Shown piece after piece: positions 1 through 11,690 of a stretch of 64,000 nt of DNA. The translations under genes and the position numbers were made by a program. The notes beneath the pieces were generated by a model that saw nothing but the letters and a program-made list of their open reading frames with translations, made no database searches and was not told the DNA's origin. Origin of the DNA: Glossina fuscipes (taxonomy: Eukaryota; Arthropoda; Insecta; Diptera; Glossinidae); the NCBI RefSeq assembly GCF_014805625.2, contig NW_023998605.1, positions 559,302-623,301 on the forward strand, in the 5' to 3' direction. Every line of letters starts with the position of its first letter. Position 1 is the first letter of the stretch.

Positions 1-1056
1 ATTTTTTCAATATTTGCAGTTGCTTTGGTTTTTTCAATATTATCTTTGGCAAGTGATGTAACTGGTTTCGCAATATAATTTTTGGTTAATGGTGGAACAG
101 GTTTTTCATTGGAAGCAGTTGCAGTTAAAGTCTTGCTAGGCTCGATTTGCGAGGCAACAGCAGCGTAGGTATTACTTTTGCCAATTCCATGGGCTACAGA
201 TGGATTTCTTTCCCGGTATGTGCGTCGCGCTTCGCTCATGCTACAGTAATTTTCTGTTTTGATTTTTAATATTTCACGCATCTATACAAAACATGGGCAT
301 AGTTTGTCTAACGCTGAGTGTTGATCATTGCAATTTATGCAGAAACTACGGGTACAGCTTTCAGTATGTGGAGGATGACCACAGTTAGCACAAGGTGCAG
401 CATTAGTGCATCTTTTTGCCGTATGACCCAGGCGTTGGCAATTTTTACACCTCATAGGATTTGGGATGTATAGTTCTACTTTACATTTATACCACGCCAC
501 ATCATGTTCTCGGTAATCGATAGCGATCGAAAGTTAAAATAATCCTTCCTGTAGGAGAGCGTGTTTTTTCGTCATCATTCAGTTTGGTAAATTTATATAC
601 TTCAATCACTCCTTGATTACCCATTTCGCGGACAATTTCATCTTCCGGCACATGCTTTAAGCAAGGGGCATAAATTACGCCTCGAACCGAGTTAAGTTTC
701 TCATGTAGTTTAGCTGAAATAGCATATAGATTAGCTAAAGATTTGGCCTTTATGAGCTTTTCGGTTGCGCGCGGGTTCCCAGCGAGGACCAGTAAATTCC
801 CATCGCGTAGAATCGAGATGGAGTCGATGTATGTTGTAATGCTATCTAGAGCTTTTTTTATAGCAAAAGGGCTAATTTGGGAAATTGTTATTCGAGCATC
901 GGTGGAAGAAATAACAATATATTCTTTATCAATAGGGGTTATATCGCTGATTGGCAACACCGGAAAATCGGATTTTTTACTTTTTTTTCTTTGGGGGGAT
1001 GTATCACTTAATAGATGAAATCTATTCGAGTTTTTATCTGGCGGCCCCGGGGCCAT
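1..1056 (-). pseudogene. Non-LTR retrotransposon (jockey clade) ORF1, Gag-like, degenerate and cut by the window edge
   Basis: On the minus strand a Gag-like ORF1 runs from the start codon at 1056 towards the window start. The first block (1056-502) ends out of frame; one base of shift near 500-515 joins it to the block 500-282. That block holds three zinc knuckles: CKNCQRLGHTAKRC is a full CCHC, followed by cysteine pairs CANCGHPPHTESC and CINCNDQHSALDKLC. An in-frame TAG at 282-284 then interrupts the frame, but the same frame continues open to position 1 with a basic stretch (MREILKIKTENYCS, then SEARRTYRERNP) typical of jockey-type ORF1 downstream of the knuckles. In this clade the protein binds element RNA in the RNP. 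One frameshift plus one stop make it inactive. ORF2 would lie left of the window. Confidence 0.85.
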
Positions 1057-1752
1057 TATGTCTTATTGTTATCTATTGCTTATTATTTGTGAAATAACCA
1101 CTCACTTGAAGAGGTTTGGGAAACTACTGAATAAAATGTCAGATGTTTTTAATTTTTTTTTTTTTTTTTTTTTAAATGTTTTTAAAGGAAAACACGTACG
1201 GTATCCGCGATGAACAGTTTTCGCAATAAACACACAAAAAGTTCAATAAATTTTAATAAGTTTGAAAACTTTTAAAAACGTATAACGCAATAAATTGCAA
1301 AAAATTTTATCACAGAGAGAAAAATATGACCACAGCGCTTGAACAGAGTTGCCGTTTTTCATGCGGTTTTGTAAAAGCCAAGGCTTGTTTAAATGTTTGA
1401 CGTAAATATCTGAAAGGTCCATTTAAAAAGGAAAAGATTACTTTTACCAAATTATGTGCCAACCTGTCCGCATCAAAGCGTACTAATCCCCTATAAAAAG
1501 TTTTACTGTAAGTTAAGCCCAGCAACTGCAGAAAATGCTTTAATTTTCAATTTCTCATTGTCCACAAATACAGACTCGGTTTTTCAATTGCACTCAGATT
1601 CATACACGCTTTTTCAATTTTTCAGTGGCGATTGTCAACAAATACAGACTTTTTATCTGGCTAACAGTTTTTCGTTTGAAAAGCTAATGACTCATTTTAG
1701 GTTCATTACCAAAAAAGTTGTAATCGGTTGGTTTTTTAACAGTAAACAACCG
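1057..1752. other. Probable 5' UTR of the minus-strand jockey element, then unassigned DNA
   Basis: There is no convincing gene here. A run of 21 T lies at 1153-1173. Sequence just right of 1057 is probably the 5' UTR of the minus-strand element, but I cannot place its 5' end. Two imperfect copies of an ACAAATACAGACT-containing segment lie near 1563 and 1638. Confidence 0.4.
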
Positions 1753-1874
1753 ATGGAACCTGTACTGACACCAACGAAAGGAGAAATTTGTTGTTGTTAT
1801 AATAAATACTCTATGGAAGTTGTACTGAAACCAACAAAAGTAGAAATTTGTTGTGTTTTTATAAGAAATACTCT
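1753..1874 (+). repeat. Two-copy tandem repeat of about 60 bp
   Basis: Units at 1753-1812 and 1813-1874 both begin ATGGAA and contain TGTACTG, ACCAAC and AGAAATTTGTTG at the same spacing. A third ATGG starts at 1875. Both units lie in one open frame (1456-2028), giving about 20 similar residues per unit (MEPVLTPTKGEICC and MEVVLKPTKVEICC). I see no protein family in this frame and treat it as a repeat rather than a gene. Confidence 0.7.
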
Positions 1875-3389
1875 ATGGAAAAAAAAACAATGCTCCCATA
1901 TTTTTTGGAGAACAAACATAGGGATCAGAGTAGTTCGAAGTAGTTTTAAGATAGCATGTTTGGACGAGGTCAAAACGAGTAGTCTATCGCAAGTATTGAC
2001 TGCCCCTTTTAACTGCAGGAGACTGTAGTTTCCGCGTACAAGTATATAAAGGATGTGTTTTTACAATTGTCCTTTACGAAAGAGTGATAAAACGTCAAAT
2101 AGCGGAAAACCGCCAACATATTTCCTTTTTATAATTTGTCAATCTTATAATTTAAATAAAAAGAGGAATAATAAAAAGGGAAAAGCTCATAGTCCGCCTG
2201 CATAATATAAAGGTAGGTTTTGCTTAACACAACTGGTTTGCGTTTTAAAATGATTCATACTCATTAAAAACAGACGGGGGGAGATAGATCAAGGCAAACG
2301 CAGGCTTAGCTGAGGGAGAGAACTGAGGGTGAGTGAAATCGAAAAGAAAACTACGGACAGAAATATATAAGAAATCCTGTCTTGAACAAGCTGTATTTGC
2401 TGATGCATTTTATATTGCAATTTTTTTCATTTCATTTTTGCATGAAATTACTATAATATTATGAGTCAATGTTCATCACTACTTATTGAAACGTAGACTT
2501 TTCTGCTACACAGAGGATCAATTTTTGTGAACATTCCTATTCGGGTAGGGTACGAAAAAAAGACCGAGATGGTCCAAATTTGGTATAGCGTTAAAAATGA
2601 TGTACCTTTTTGTGGTATGAACTTCAGTTTTCATTACGTGAGAGGGAGCTCAAATAGTTGATCCAAAGTACCAACTTAGAATGTCGAAATACCACTACTT
2701 AACCACTTTCGTCGAGAGATTGTGAAAATTACAACTTTTTAGTCTTTCTCCGTGTTACATACGGCTGCACTAACTTAGTATACCTTGTATCACAAATGAT
2801 GGAAAAAGGGTGTAGAGTATACAAACGTTAAGTGGTCGATAGAATGAGAAAACAAAAGTATACAAACGTTAAGTGGTCGATAGAATGAGAAAACAAAATG
2901 GAGTTTCAGTTGCTAGCCGGGTGCGTAATTTTTATTAATTTTTCTGAATTTTAAATTGTTGATTTTCATATGAAATTCTGACCAAACATAAAAATTAAAT
3001 GGTAAACATTGAAATAACAAGAAAAAGTTTATAAGGATTTTACTTTGCGCAACTAACTTGGAAATACAAAAAATAAAGGCGACTCGCGTGGAAGTGGATT
3101 AAAGAAACTATATCAGGTGTGATACAAGGTACGCCAGACGTAACGGGGAATTCATCCGAGGTGATGAAGTTAAAAGAAAAGCTTACTCTCTAACTTAGTC
3201 TAGCACAGTCTCTCCCCCACCAGAGACGGAGAACCCGTGAGACCAAAACGAAGGACGTCTTTGGGTACTCCTAGCTTCTATGTCGTTCTAATTTAGTTGT
3301 TGTTTATTTCCAAATGTTATTGTGATTGCTACATCTGCATTGTTTCTTTTCTTTTGCTGTTGTTTATCTGTTTCGTTTTTTGTAGGATG
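1875..3389. other. Intergenic DNA with no recognisable gene
   Basis: This AT-rich stretch has no supported coding region. It contains the exact 41-bp duplication listed separately and, at about 3203-3235, a short motif shared with 33.6 kb (TCTCTCCCCCACCAGAGA). Confidence 0.4.
2817..2898. repeat. Exact tandem duplication of 41 bp
   Basis: Positions 2817-2857 and 2858-2898 are identical 41-bp copies starting GTATACAAACGTTAAGTGG. With no mismatches between copies, the duplication is either recent or an assembly effect. Confidence 0.9.
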
Positions 3390-3505
3390 TTATTGTTTAT
3401 TTTAAATTTAGCTAATATAAATAAATTAACAGCCAAATTTTAACGGCTCTTAGAAATAAATCTCATCCTTTTATTAAAAAATATTAAAAAAAAAATAAAA
3501 ACAAA
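3390..3505 (-). mobile_element. 3'-terminal remnant of a jockey-type element
   Basis: The segment resembles the 3' UTR ends at 9.1 kb and 59.4 kb: an AACTAAA-like stretch, AATTAACAG, CTTAGAAATAAATCT, then an A-rich run, in the same order. It is short and diverged, so the assignment rests on shared order rather than coding evidence. Confidence 0.4.
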
Positions 3506-3540
3506 AATAAGTAAATAAAAGAAACAAAATTCGGAATCAC

Positions 3541-3755
3541 ATCGTGTGTCGTGGGAGGGTCGCTGCTTAGATGGACCCTTTGGGGAAGTGCGCTTGGCAC
3601 TTCGGTGTCTAGGGTGCGGCGAGGGCCGTGCAAGCCAAGGTATTTCAATAACCCTCCGTTCTGGATGGTGGTTGAGAATAAGCCAATACCATCGCCTCTT
3701 GTCGAAGAAGACTTCCTCGAAACGGCGCGCCTGCTGCCAGAATTTCTCCTGTGTT
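3541..3755 (+). other. GC-rich island of unknown origin
   Basis: This stretch of about 215 bp is visibly richer in G+C than the AT-rich surroundings. An open frame runs from 3551 to 3886 (111 codons); its first 60-65 residues are balanced in composition, with PPFWMVVENKPIP followed by an acidic LVEEDFLETARLLPEF stretch, and then become hydrophobic, AT-driven residues outside the island. I do not recognise the family. It may be an inserted fragment of a coding sequence or part of an unrecognised transposon. Confidence 0.3.
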
Positions 3756-6700
3756 TATCGTTTCGTTTTTCCTTTTTTTTGAAAATGGTTTATTGTATTG
3801 ACAAATTACCTCTACTATTCCCTTTTCAATTTTATGAAATCTTTAAATTACGAATACGGGGTTGCATTACTTATTTGAAAAATTAAATCTATTTTCAAAT
3901 TCCAAAATTTTAGAAATTTTCGGTCAATATGTTGATCAACCATAGCGGCACCATTATGTCTGTATCTCAGGAAATTTTACACGATTTTTGGGATCGCACC
4001 GTTACAAGAAAGTTTCTATCAAATTTTCAACAATGGTGTATGATCCTACTGGGTGGTTCACGTTTCCTCATCTGTATTTTGATTTCAACAATCTGGTAAA
4101 TAATTACAGGGCTGGTTGTAATTTCATTTTATAAGAGACCGAAATTTATTTTGAAGGGGAGTAAGTTCGGATATCCCTGTGATAATGGGGTACTAGCTTA
4201 GTCCAGGTTCGCTTATTCTTTACTTTTCAAAAATGATTTGTTTTCTTGACTGAACATTGCAAACTATATTTCGTATCTTGTATTTTCTTTTATTGAATTT
4301 TAAAATTTTTTTTGAGATCCTTTCTTTCGAAATCGATCATCAAGCTAGTGCTATGTGCACCCGTATGTGAGCTTTCCTTCAAGGGTATTTGTCCCTAACT
4401 TGCAAAGAGTAGTTCCGAACCAGACGTTCTTTGCTTTCATGTCATGACAACGTTAATCTGATACTCAGAAAAAATTATGAAAAATATTGGTACGCGTTAT
4501 AGAAAAATGTCGATGGTGTAAGAAGGTCTTGTATAATGCACTTGTGTGATTTTCGAGTTCTTTAGTTTAGAATATTATCTTTTTATATTTGAATGCTCGC
4601 TCTGTCTCTTGTGTCTTCATTGACTGTACTCATGCATTATATTCGTGTTCCGTCTTTCCTGCGAAAAGCTTTGTTATTCTTCATTGTTGAAAGCAATTAA
4701 AACTAGTTTTCGCTGAGTGTACCCGATTTTGTTGAAATGAAATTAAATCTTGATAAGTCGTTAGAGTTTTCAATTAGAAAAAAAAAGAAGAAATCCAACC
4801 TTTGTAAACCTAGGTCAAATCAATGGATAAGTAGACAAAGCAGCCCATGACATAGATTATTTTGCCCTGCAATCTTAACTTGGACTCTTCCTTTTACAGA
4901 TTTTCGTCGCCTCCCCGACTTTGATTTCAGAACGCGTGATGTTTAACGAAAGCAGTAGTGGCTTCCCGAATATTATTCAAGGGAAAATGGTTTACGAGCC
5001 TATGTTAAAATAATTTGCCATGTATTTGGAGTTGGCGATAAGGATGATTCCTGCCTACATCTATCCTCTCTGGGAACGCTTGGTCACAGCCTTACTATTA
5101 TTATTCCTGTCCCTGGTGGTATTGATTGAAAAGACAATCGATTTTTCTTTTTTTAAAAAAACCCCGCCTACTGACGGGGAATGTAGGCCATTCGCCCGTT
5201 ACACTTCTTAGGATTGGTAACCAAGAAATTCTTTCAAAAACAAAACCATGGGACGTTATATGCTCGAGTTCTTTTCCCGAAAAAATTATACCTTGGGGTA
5301 GGTATTATTTAATTTTTCTTCAAGAGGGAAGGGACTTCACTATACTTGTAATTATTTAACTGACTACTTATCACTGAACAGCTGCCTATATTGTGCTTGG
5401 CTTAGTATTATTATTATATTCTTTTTTGTATTTATTTTATAACTCAGTGCTGTTATTTTACCTTTTTTCTTTTAGATTTTTGGAATTTCAATCTTTGCAA
5501 ATTATCAGAATTTTCTTGCATTGGCAAAAATCCCATATATGGTGCCGAATTTTAAGAATAAATTTATATCAATAGGCCGCTTGATGAGCGCTACGCGTAT
5601 AATTGCAATTGCTGCCTTCGCATGCAACTTCGTATTTTTCCAAGCTCCGAGCTATAGCTATAGTATAAATCAATCCTTTGTAAAAATCCTGCTCTAAATC
5701 CTGCTTTTGTAGTTGGTTGGATGAAATTTTAATGTTCTACTTTTTCCCCTTAATTAATTTTTCGTTTGATTCTTTCCTTCTAATTACTACTATTATTCCA
5801 ATTAGGGTACTATTGTTTTGGGTGAATGCCGGTAGTGTTCGTTTGTGTGGTTAACTAAAGACGTAATTATATTTATATTTTTTTGATCCGTTAAGCGACG
5901 GGGCTAATGAACAGTAAAAGCCTCACGTTTCTCTAAATGGTAGCAGCTTCCACTGTCTGTTATTAGAAAATCCGAAACAACACCGATCTGAATTCATGTG
6001 CAAACTAACGAACCGATGCCACTAACAGATATGAATGGCGGTGCGCCCAGGCCCTTAGCCATTGACAAGAAGCACATTGGTCTTAATGGCCGGCGCTGTA
6101 GCGCACACCCACACCCACTGTTTACTCACTGACTTGATTCCACTTGCAATTTGCGTCGTTTGATATGGTGGTACCCTCCCTATGTTGCTGGTGCTGGTAG
6201 TGTTGGTGATGTTGGTACTTGCTGTATTGTTGATGCTGCTTTATTGTTGTTGTTGTTGCTTGTGATGATGGTGGTGTGGGCGTTATCCTTTTCTGTTGAT
6301 GAATTTATGCGCGTACCTGAAAGAAAAGTTAGTTAGAATTGGTTTTACTTGTTGTTATAAATTAGAATTTTTTTTTTATCGGTTTGTTTTTCCATTCGGC
6401 CCCCTCCTAGTGGTCTCGTTGCCTTCCTGACTCAGCGTTAGCAATTTTTATTTATTTCTTTATTGTTTTGGGATTCTTCTCCTTTTATAGCTGTTCTTAG
6501 GAGATAGGCGTTGTTTATTTTTTCCCGCAAGGAAAATTTGCTTTGGGCTTTTGAAATGTTTAATTGTTGCTTTCTTGTTTTCTCTTTCTCCCTTGTTTTA
6601 CTTTTTTTTTTGTAGTTTGGTTTAACATTGGCTTGTCCTTTTCCTTCGGTATTTTATTTTTTGACAGTTATTTGACCTTCTTCTTGAGTAAGATTTTCCC

Positions 6701-7139
6701 GAATTTTCACGCTACAATTTTTAATGTTTATTAAATCCTTTTTCATAGTTTCCCTTTTTTGTATTTTTTTTTTTTTTTCTTTATTTTGTACTAATTTGAA
6801 CTTCGAAGGAATTTCTCGAAAATTTTCGTCCGCGATCGACCATTTGTATTTTTTCAATCAAAATCTCTTTTTTCAAACAAAACCACTCGCACTTACACAT
6901 TTACTTTCTGAAACATTCAACTTTTTACGTGCCAAAATGGAAAAAATGGGCCATGCTCACATAAAGTTACTAGTGATTAAATGTTTTTTTTCATTTTTTT
7001 GAGATTTTATGCTCATTTATCATCAGGCAAACAAGACAGAATGTTTAAAAATGTTTTTTATATTCCTCAAATGAAGGAATATTATCTGCCTAAATGGGGG
7101 TTACTTGTAAGACGTATCTTGGGGGTCTAAAAAGCAGTC
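3756..7139. other. Intergenic DNA with a trinucleotide-rich patch
   Basis: No gene is supported. At about 6170-6290 there is a GTT/GTG/GCT-rich patch; read on the minus strand it is CAA/CAC/CAG-rich, like the opa-type sequence frequent in fly exons and UTRs. The flanking 5,890-6,460 is somewhat richer in G+C than its neighbours and could include a noncoding exon or regulatory DNA of a gene outside the window, but no splice-linked reading frame is visible. Confidence 0.35.
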
Positions 7140-7482
7140 AGTGTTGACTCTAAATCCGATGGAGCCGGAGTACGTTGCTCTTTGTCAGGATACAAAAAAG
7201 CTAATGTTCTAGCGAACCCTACTGAACGAGCTGGGATTGAAGATTTACATCGAGGATCCAACTCACATATCGTGTGGCAATGAAGGCATCAAATTTTTAA
7301 TGAAAAATCAGACTTTACATAAAAGAAGTAAAGACGTATATGCAAGATTTTAATATGAACGTACAAATACATGAACGTAAACCAATGAAAATGCAACTGA
7401 CCTACTAGCGGAGACATTACTGTAGGGAAACCAAGTTGAAGCTTGTCATTTATTGAAAATGGATTTAAATTAATATCAAATT
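7140..7482 (+). pseudogene. Ty1/copia RNase H-domain remnant
   Basis: One frame, with several stops, carries the order typical of the C-terminal copia Pol region: MEPEYVALCQDTKKLMF (the EAEY(M/V)AL block), RTLLNELGLKIYIEDPTHIS (the IYEDN-like block with its Asn replaced), then FLMKNQTLHKRSKDVYARF (the HKRTKHIDVRYH block), and finally NATDLLAETLL (the ADLLTK block). Catalytic positions are partly lost and at least five stops interrupt it. It is a dead copy. Another copia fragment at 35.6-37.0 kb ends in the same domain. Confidence 0.75.
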
Positions 7483-7814
7483 TGTATTTGCTGAAAGTAA
7501 AACACTCCTAACAATTTAAACAGCAAACTATGCAAATTAGCCCACTATCAGAAATTTTTGTCGCTTAATATATACAAACACACTACTTCTTATATTCTTG
7601 CAAGTATTTTTGTTTTCTAATATTTGGTTTAATATACGAGTACAGTCTTCAGGCTGTCGTTGGGGTGTACACAACCAACTTCAGCGTATTACTCAATTGA
7701 AATAAAGAAAAGAGTCAAACATAATCTAGAAAGCAAAAAAATCAAAAAATTTAGTAAAAAAGCATCATTATTTCATCATCACGCGAAATTATGAATATCA
7801 GCAATGGATTTCTA

Positions 7815-7890
7815 TATAGTTACTGGATTATGGATCTAAATTTAAGTTAAAAGGTCCAATCCATATCAAATACAAACAAAAAATAATATA
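7815..7890 (+). mobile_element. Short 3'-end remnant of an I-like element
   Basis: Sequence from CTGGATTATGGATCTAA to GGTCCAATCCAT, followed by an A-rich tail, matches the 3' terminus of the I-like fragment at 35,141-35,206 base for base over most of its length. No coding part is preserved. Confidence 0.6.
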
Positions 7891-9085
7891 AGAGTGAACA
7901 AAAACTTTCGTTTTAGCGAAAAGTGGCTCAAGATATTGATTCGATTTCTTTTTTTTCTTTGCAAATTTACCATTTATAAGGAAACTATTACAGCGGTTGC
8001 AGCGATAATCATTGCAATGATAAAAATGACGGTCACAAGTTACAAGTGATATAAAAACGATGATGATCAGTTGACATATTATGAAGAACGATATATAAAA
8101 AACTGTTTGATCAGGCCTTTAAGAACGAGTACATGGTCACAATTGTTTTAAAGAAATTTTCTCCAATATTGTATTGCTTTGTAATTAATAGAATAGGAGT
8201 ACCTTGTTCAATATTTTCTCTGTTTCGGGTTACATACAAATTTTTTTTCTTATTTTTGTAACAAAATAGCATTAATTAACACATATCCTTTCTAAAAGTT
8301 ATTTGTTTTTGTTCCAAAAAAACGTCATTTTTTCTTCTCTTTCATTGCACATTAATTTTAATCGTAAAAATCTAGTCCGCCGAATTTACTGACATTCCAT
8401 TCAAATTAAAATCCGCACTTCATCTGCCGGCCGCAATTTTTCTCTCTCTTACTTCTGTGCAGCCACAGGCCAACATATTCCACGGACATGCCAATTTTTC
8501 CTTCAGACTATCCTTCCTTCTTCTTCTTCTATTGTTCAGCAACTTAACATCCGAAAGTTCCCTGAGATGTGTAAAAAAGGCGCAAACTGTCATTCCTAGT
8601 CGCGGAATTAAACAAACACCGCTACAGTTTTACATTTGTAACAAGAGTTATGGGGCAAAAATCAAATGTCAGAACTTGACCAGAAAATATAGCCATTCCT
8701 ATATCCTCACTTGGTCGTCTCAATTTGGAGGCCTCTAATGATACAACGACACCGTCGTCAAAATAAGTTGTCCTGAACCAGGAAATCAAAAGTTTATTAT
8801 CATAATTTTTATCTGATCGCAAACGTTACCAATAAAATATGTATATGTGCATACGCAAAAACATGTGTTTATGTACGTTAACTCACCGCCATCCATTCAT
8901 GCTATGCTTTGCTTTTCAGTTTATGAAACGTTCTTCGTTTCGTGCGTGCTTACGAAAATATATGTACGTTACGTTTACGCGCGCAACTTTCTCGACGTTC
9001 CTCTACTGTGAAATAACGTAATATGAGCACCATTCCGCCTCCACATTATTTGATTATTTAATAACATTTTTACTTTCCCTTTTTT
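7891..9085. other. Intergenic DNA
   Basis: I see nothing definite. Open frames around 8457-8738 and 8839-9021 show no family motifs and are probably chance. Confidence 0.4.
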
Positions 9086-9289
9086 TCATTTTGTTTATTT
9101 ATTTTTTTATTTATTTTATTTCCTTACACATGAAACTCAACTAAAGCAAATTAACAGTCGAATTCAATTCATTCTTAGAAGTAAATCTTATACTAATTAA
9201 TACTAAAAACTAGTATAAAGTATATAAGGAGAATTAAAAAAAAATGTATATATGTGTTACGAAAATCCCAAATTCAGTTAATGTCAGCT

Positions 9290-9590
9290 AAGTAATTTTC
9301 GTAATAATAAATTCCCTAAAGAAGGAAAAACCAAATGAGCATTCGCAGGCGCCTCATGCAGCTGCAGGCCGACGAAAACGATTAGCGGAAAAGCATACAG
9401 GTAAAAGCTAAGTGCACTTTCACAGGCGCGTCATGCAGGTGCGGGCCGATGAAAACGATTAGAGGAAAACCAGGCTGGGATTAGAAATAAAACCATAAAT
9501 TTAGGTTTAGTAAGATGCTTGTAATCTAGTGATCTAGTGATACGTATCTTAGTAAAAAGCGAATTTCATAACCTATGTAATAATTAATTA
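9290..9590. repeat. Dispersed repeat nested in the jockey 3' UTR, copy 1
   Basis: The sequence from TAAGTAATTTTCGTAATAATAA to AAAGCGAATTTCATA matches 29,815-30,245 in the same order. It contains an internal duplication: two segments with the order CAGGCGC, TCATGCAG, GAAAACGATTAG and GGAAAA, at about 9345-9400 and 9422-9475. It is absent from the 59.4-kb jockey copy, so it entered this 3' UTR separately. No coding capacity is visible; it could be a MITE-like or SINE-like element. Confidence 0.55.
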
Positions 9591-10289
9591 TTAAACAGTA
9601 ATTCATGTAGAAGTGAACAACAAGGAAAAAAAAGCATGTGCACAACTAGCACAGAGGCACACCCACAACCAGTACAGACGCAAGTTGCAAGTGAACAGCT
9701 AACCCATCGCAAACACGCTTAAGTTTGGCATCGATAAAGTAAACAACATTAATCAATTTTCGAATCATAAGGATATGTTACGCTAAAAAGTTAGTTTAAA
9801 TACAACATAGGCAAATCGCGCGCGTTAAGTAAAGTTGTTCTGGTAGACTTCACTTAATCCGATATTGAGATTAAGTGATAGACATCGTTTAGGTTTCTGC
9901 AAATAACTCCAACCGGTTAAACAGTTCATAATTATATTTGAACATAAAGTACAAAGAGAAGCGGTGAGGGAGATTAAAACTTATGTCATATGTGGGGACG
10001 GTTCGATAGTACCATTAATTAACTTAATTAAGAAGGAAAGAAATAAGTCTACGTTTTTCAAGTAACGTTAAGGATAACAAAAGCAACCTAATTTCATAAG
10101 GAAGCAAAGAGACAAGCGGATCTCAACCCAAATTCCTAAGGACAAACAGAAAGAATTGCTTTTCCCCTGATTCAATTAAATCGACAGAACACTTATAGGA
10201 CGGAAACCACACAATCGAGATATACCCAAGTCTTGATCTAACTAAGCACATACATAGCTTTTTTGTAATGTAAGGATTGTATCATACTA

Positions 10290-11265
10290 TAGTATACTCA
10301 ATGGGCTCTTATTGAAATGTGTCTAGCTCGCCGAAATTGGGAGGGTTGAAGAATGAAATTTTGCCCTATAGAATCTTTATAATTTTATAAGATGTAAGTG
10401 GATGTGTAGTGAATGTGAGTGTGTTAAGTGTACACTTACTTCGCCAGCCAGTATCGTAACAACATAATTAGTTTACAAACATTTTATTATGGTGTAATTA
10501 ATATAAATGTCTTAACCTATTGTTGACAATTGTGTAACAGTCGTAAAATTAAGAATTATAAACTATATTAATGATATAAATTACAACTCACCTACTCACG
10601 CCGAATGTACATTCGTGATTCTAGAATAAAATTAACAAATTAATCTGATTTGTAATTTCGTCAATAAATTGTTGAATCAGGAGAAAAGGTAAGAAAAAAA
10701 AAATGGCTTCTTCTCCAATTGCCTGAAGCTTGAAAATTGTGGTTTTACGATATCTGAAACCTTATTTCAGTCTACGAAATTAAAAATCTGGAAGATGTTT
10801 GACCACCAAACATACTTCGCATTTCATTTTTTTGAACAATCACGGCTAAAAACTCTCTCCTTTGCTTCTTTTATGTTAGATTTCACCTTGTTAAATGTAA
10901 TTTGAAACAGCTGTCACTCATATCTTCACTTATGCAATGTTGGCATTTAATTCCTTTTGAATATACCCAAATATCAATGGTTAATTAATTTTTTTGTGTA
11001 TTAGATTTGAGCGATTGTTTCAATGTTTTCGCCAATTAACGTCTTTTATATTATTCATCAATAAATCTTGCTTTTTGCTTGACCAATTAATTTTTTGACT
11101 CAATTTTTATTATTTTTCTAATTTTTTTCATGAAAAATAAAAAATTTTCACTTCTTCAGTCACTCTCTGCTGTCACGTCCGCTCTTGCAACAAAAAACCA
11201 AAAAAAAAAAGTTCTCTTTTTTTTCTTTTAGACATCAAAAAAAAATAAATAAATCAAACGCATAC
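10290..11265. other. Insertion of about 1 kb interrupting the jockey copy; identity unknown
   Basis: The 59-kb copy is continuous across this point (about 60,135-60,150), so this DNA was inserted later or brought in by rearrangement. It is AT-rich with no protein motif and no clear terminal repeats. A GGAT-containing stretch occurs near both junctions, but I cannot call a target-site duplication. Confidence 0.5.
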
Positions 11266-11690
11266 TTGTTTTCCTACAGGATCCAGCAGCTCTTTCGACC
11301 GCCACTTAATGAAACCAAGCGTAGACCTATCTTCACTTAAAGAGAGCTCAATGGGCAAATTAAAACGTAATCTTAGAATCCCTAAATCGATGAACGAATC
11401 AAAGTTTTTCAACTTGTGCGAGTCAATGAAATACTCAGTATTGAATGATTTCCTTCTTAAAAAAGAAAGCCCCTTGCTTTTTATTAGATTTAATTTCATA
11501 AAATTTAACGAGCATCGTGTAATCATATTATTTGCGCCAGTTTGAAGCTGGCACAATTGCGATTCCAAGGGGAAAACAGTTCAACATCGTCAACGTACAT
11601 TAAGACCTAGCTGAACTTAATCACCGAAGGGAGAACGTTAATGTATTAATTAAATAAATGGATCCCAAGTGGTTTAGTAAAGTGGATTAG

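Larger units (their letters stand above)
9090..11690 (-). mobile_element. Jockey-type element, 5'-truncated and split in two by a later insertion
   Basis: The minus-strand sequence is collinear with the jockey copy at 59.4-60.6 kb. The block 9,090-10,285 holds the 3' UTR with its ATTTATTTATT end and the C-terminal ORF2 codons; the block 11,270-11,690 holds the part just after the YADD motif (HKLKNFDSFIDLGILRLRF corresponds to HKLGDVDSITDLGVLFDHRLRF in the other copy). About 1 kb of unrelated DNA (10,290-11,265) separates them, and another repeat sits inside the 3' UTR. Many stops and indels show that it is older than the 59-kb copy. Confidence 0.75.

Noticed and set aside
1456..2028. A 190-codon plus-strand frame
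   Set aside because: No family motif; its partial regularity comes from the 60-bp tandem repeat.
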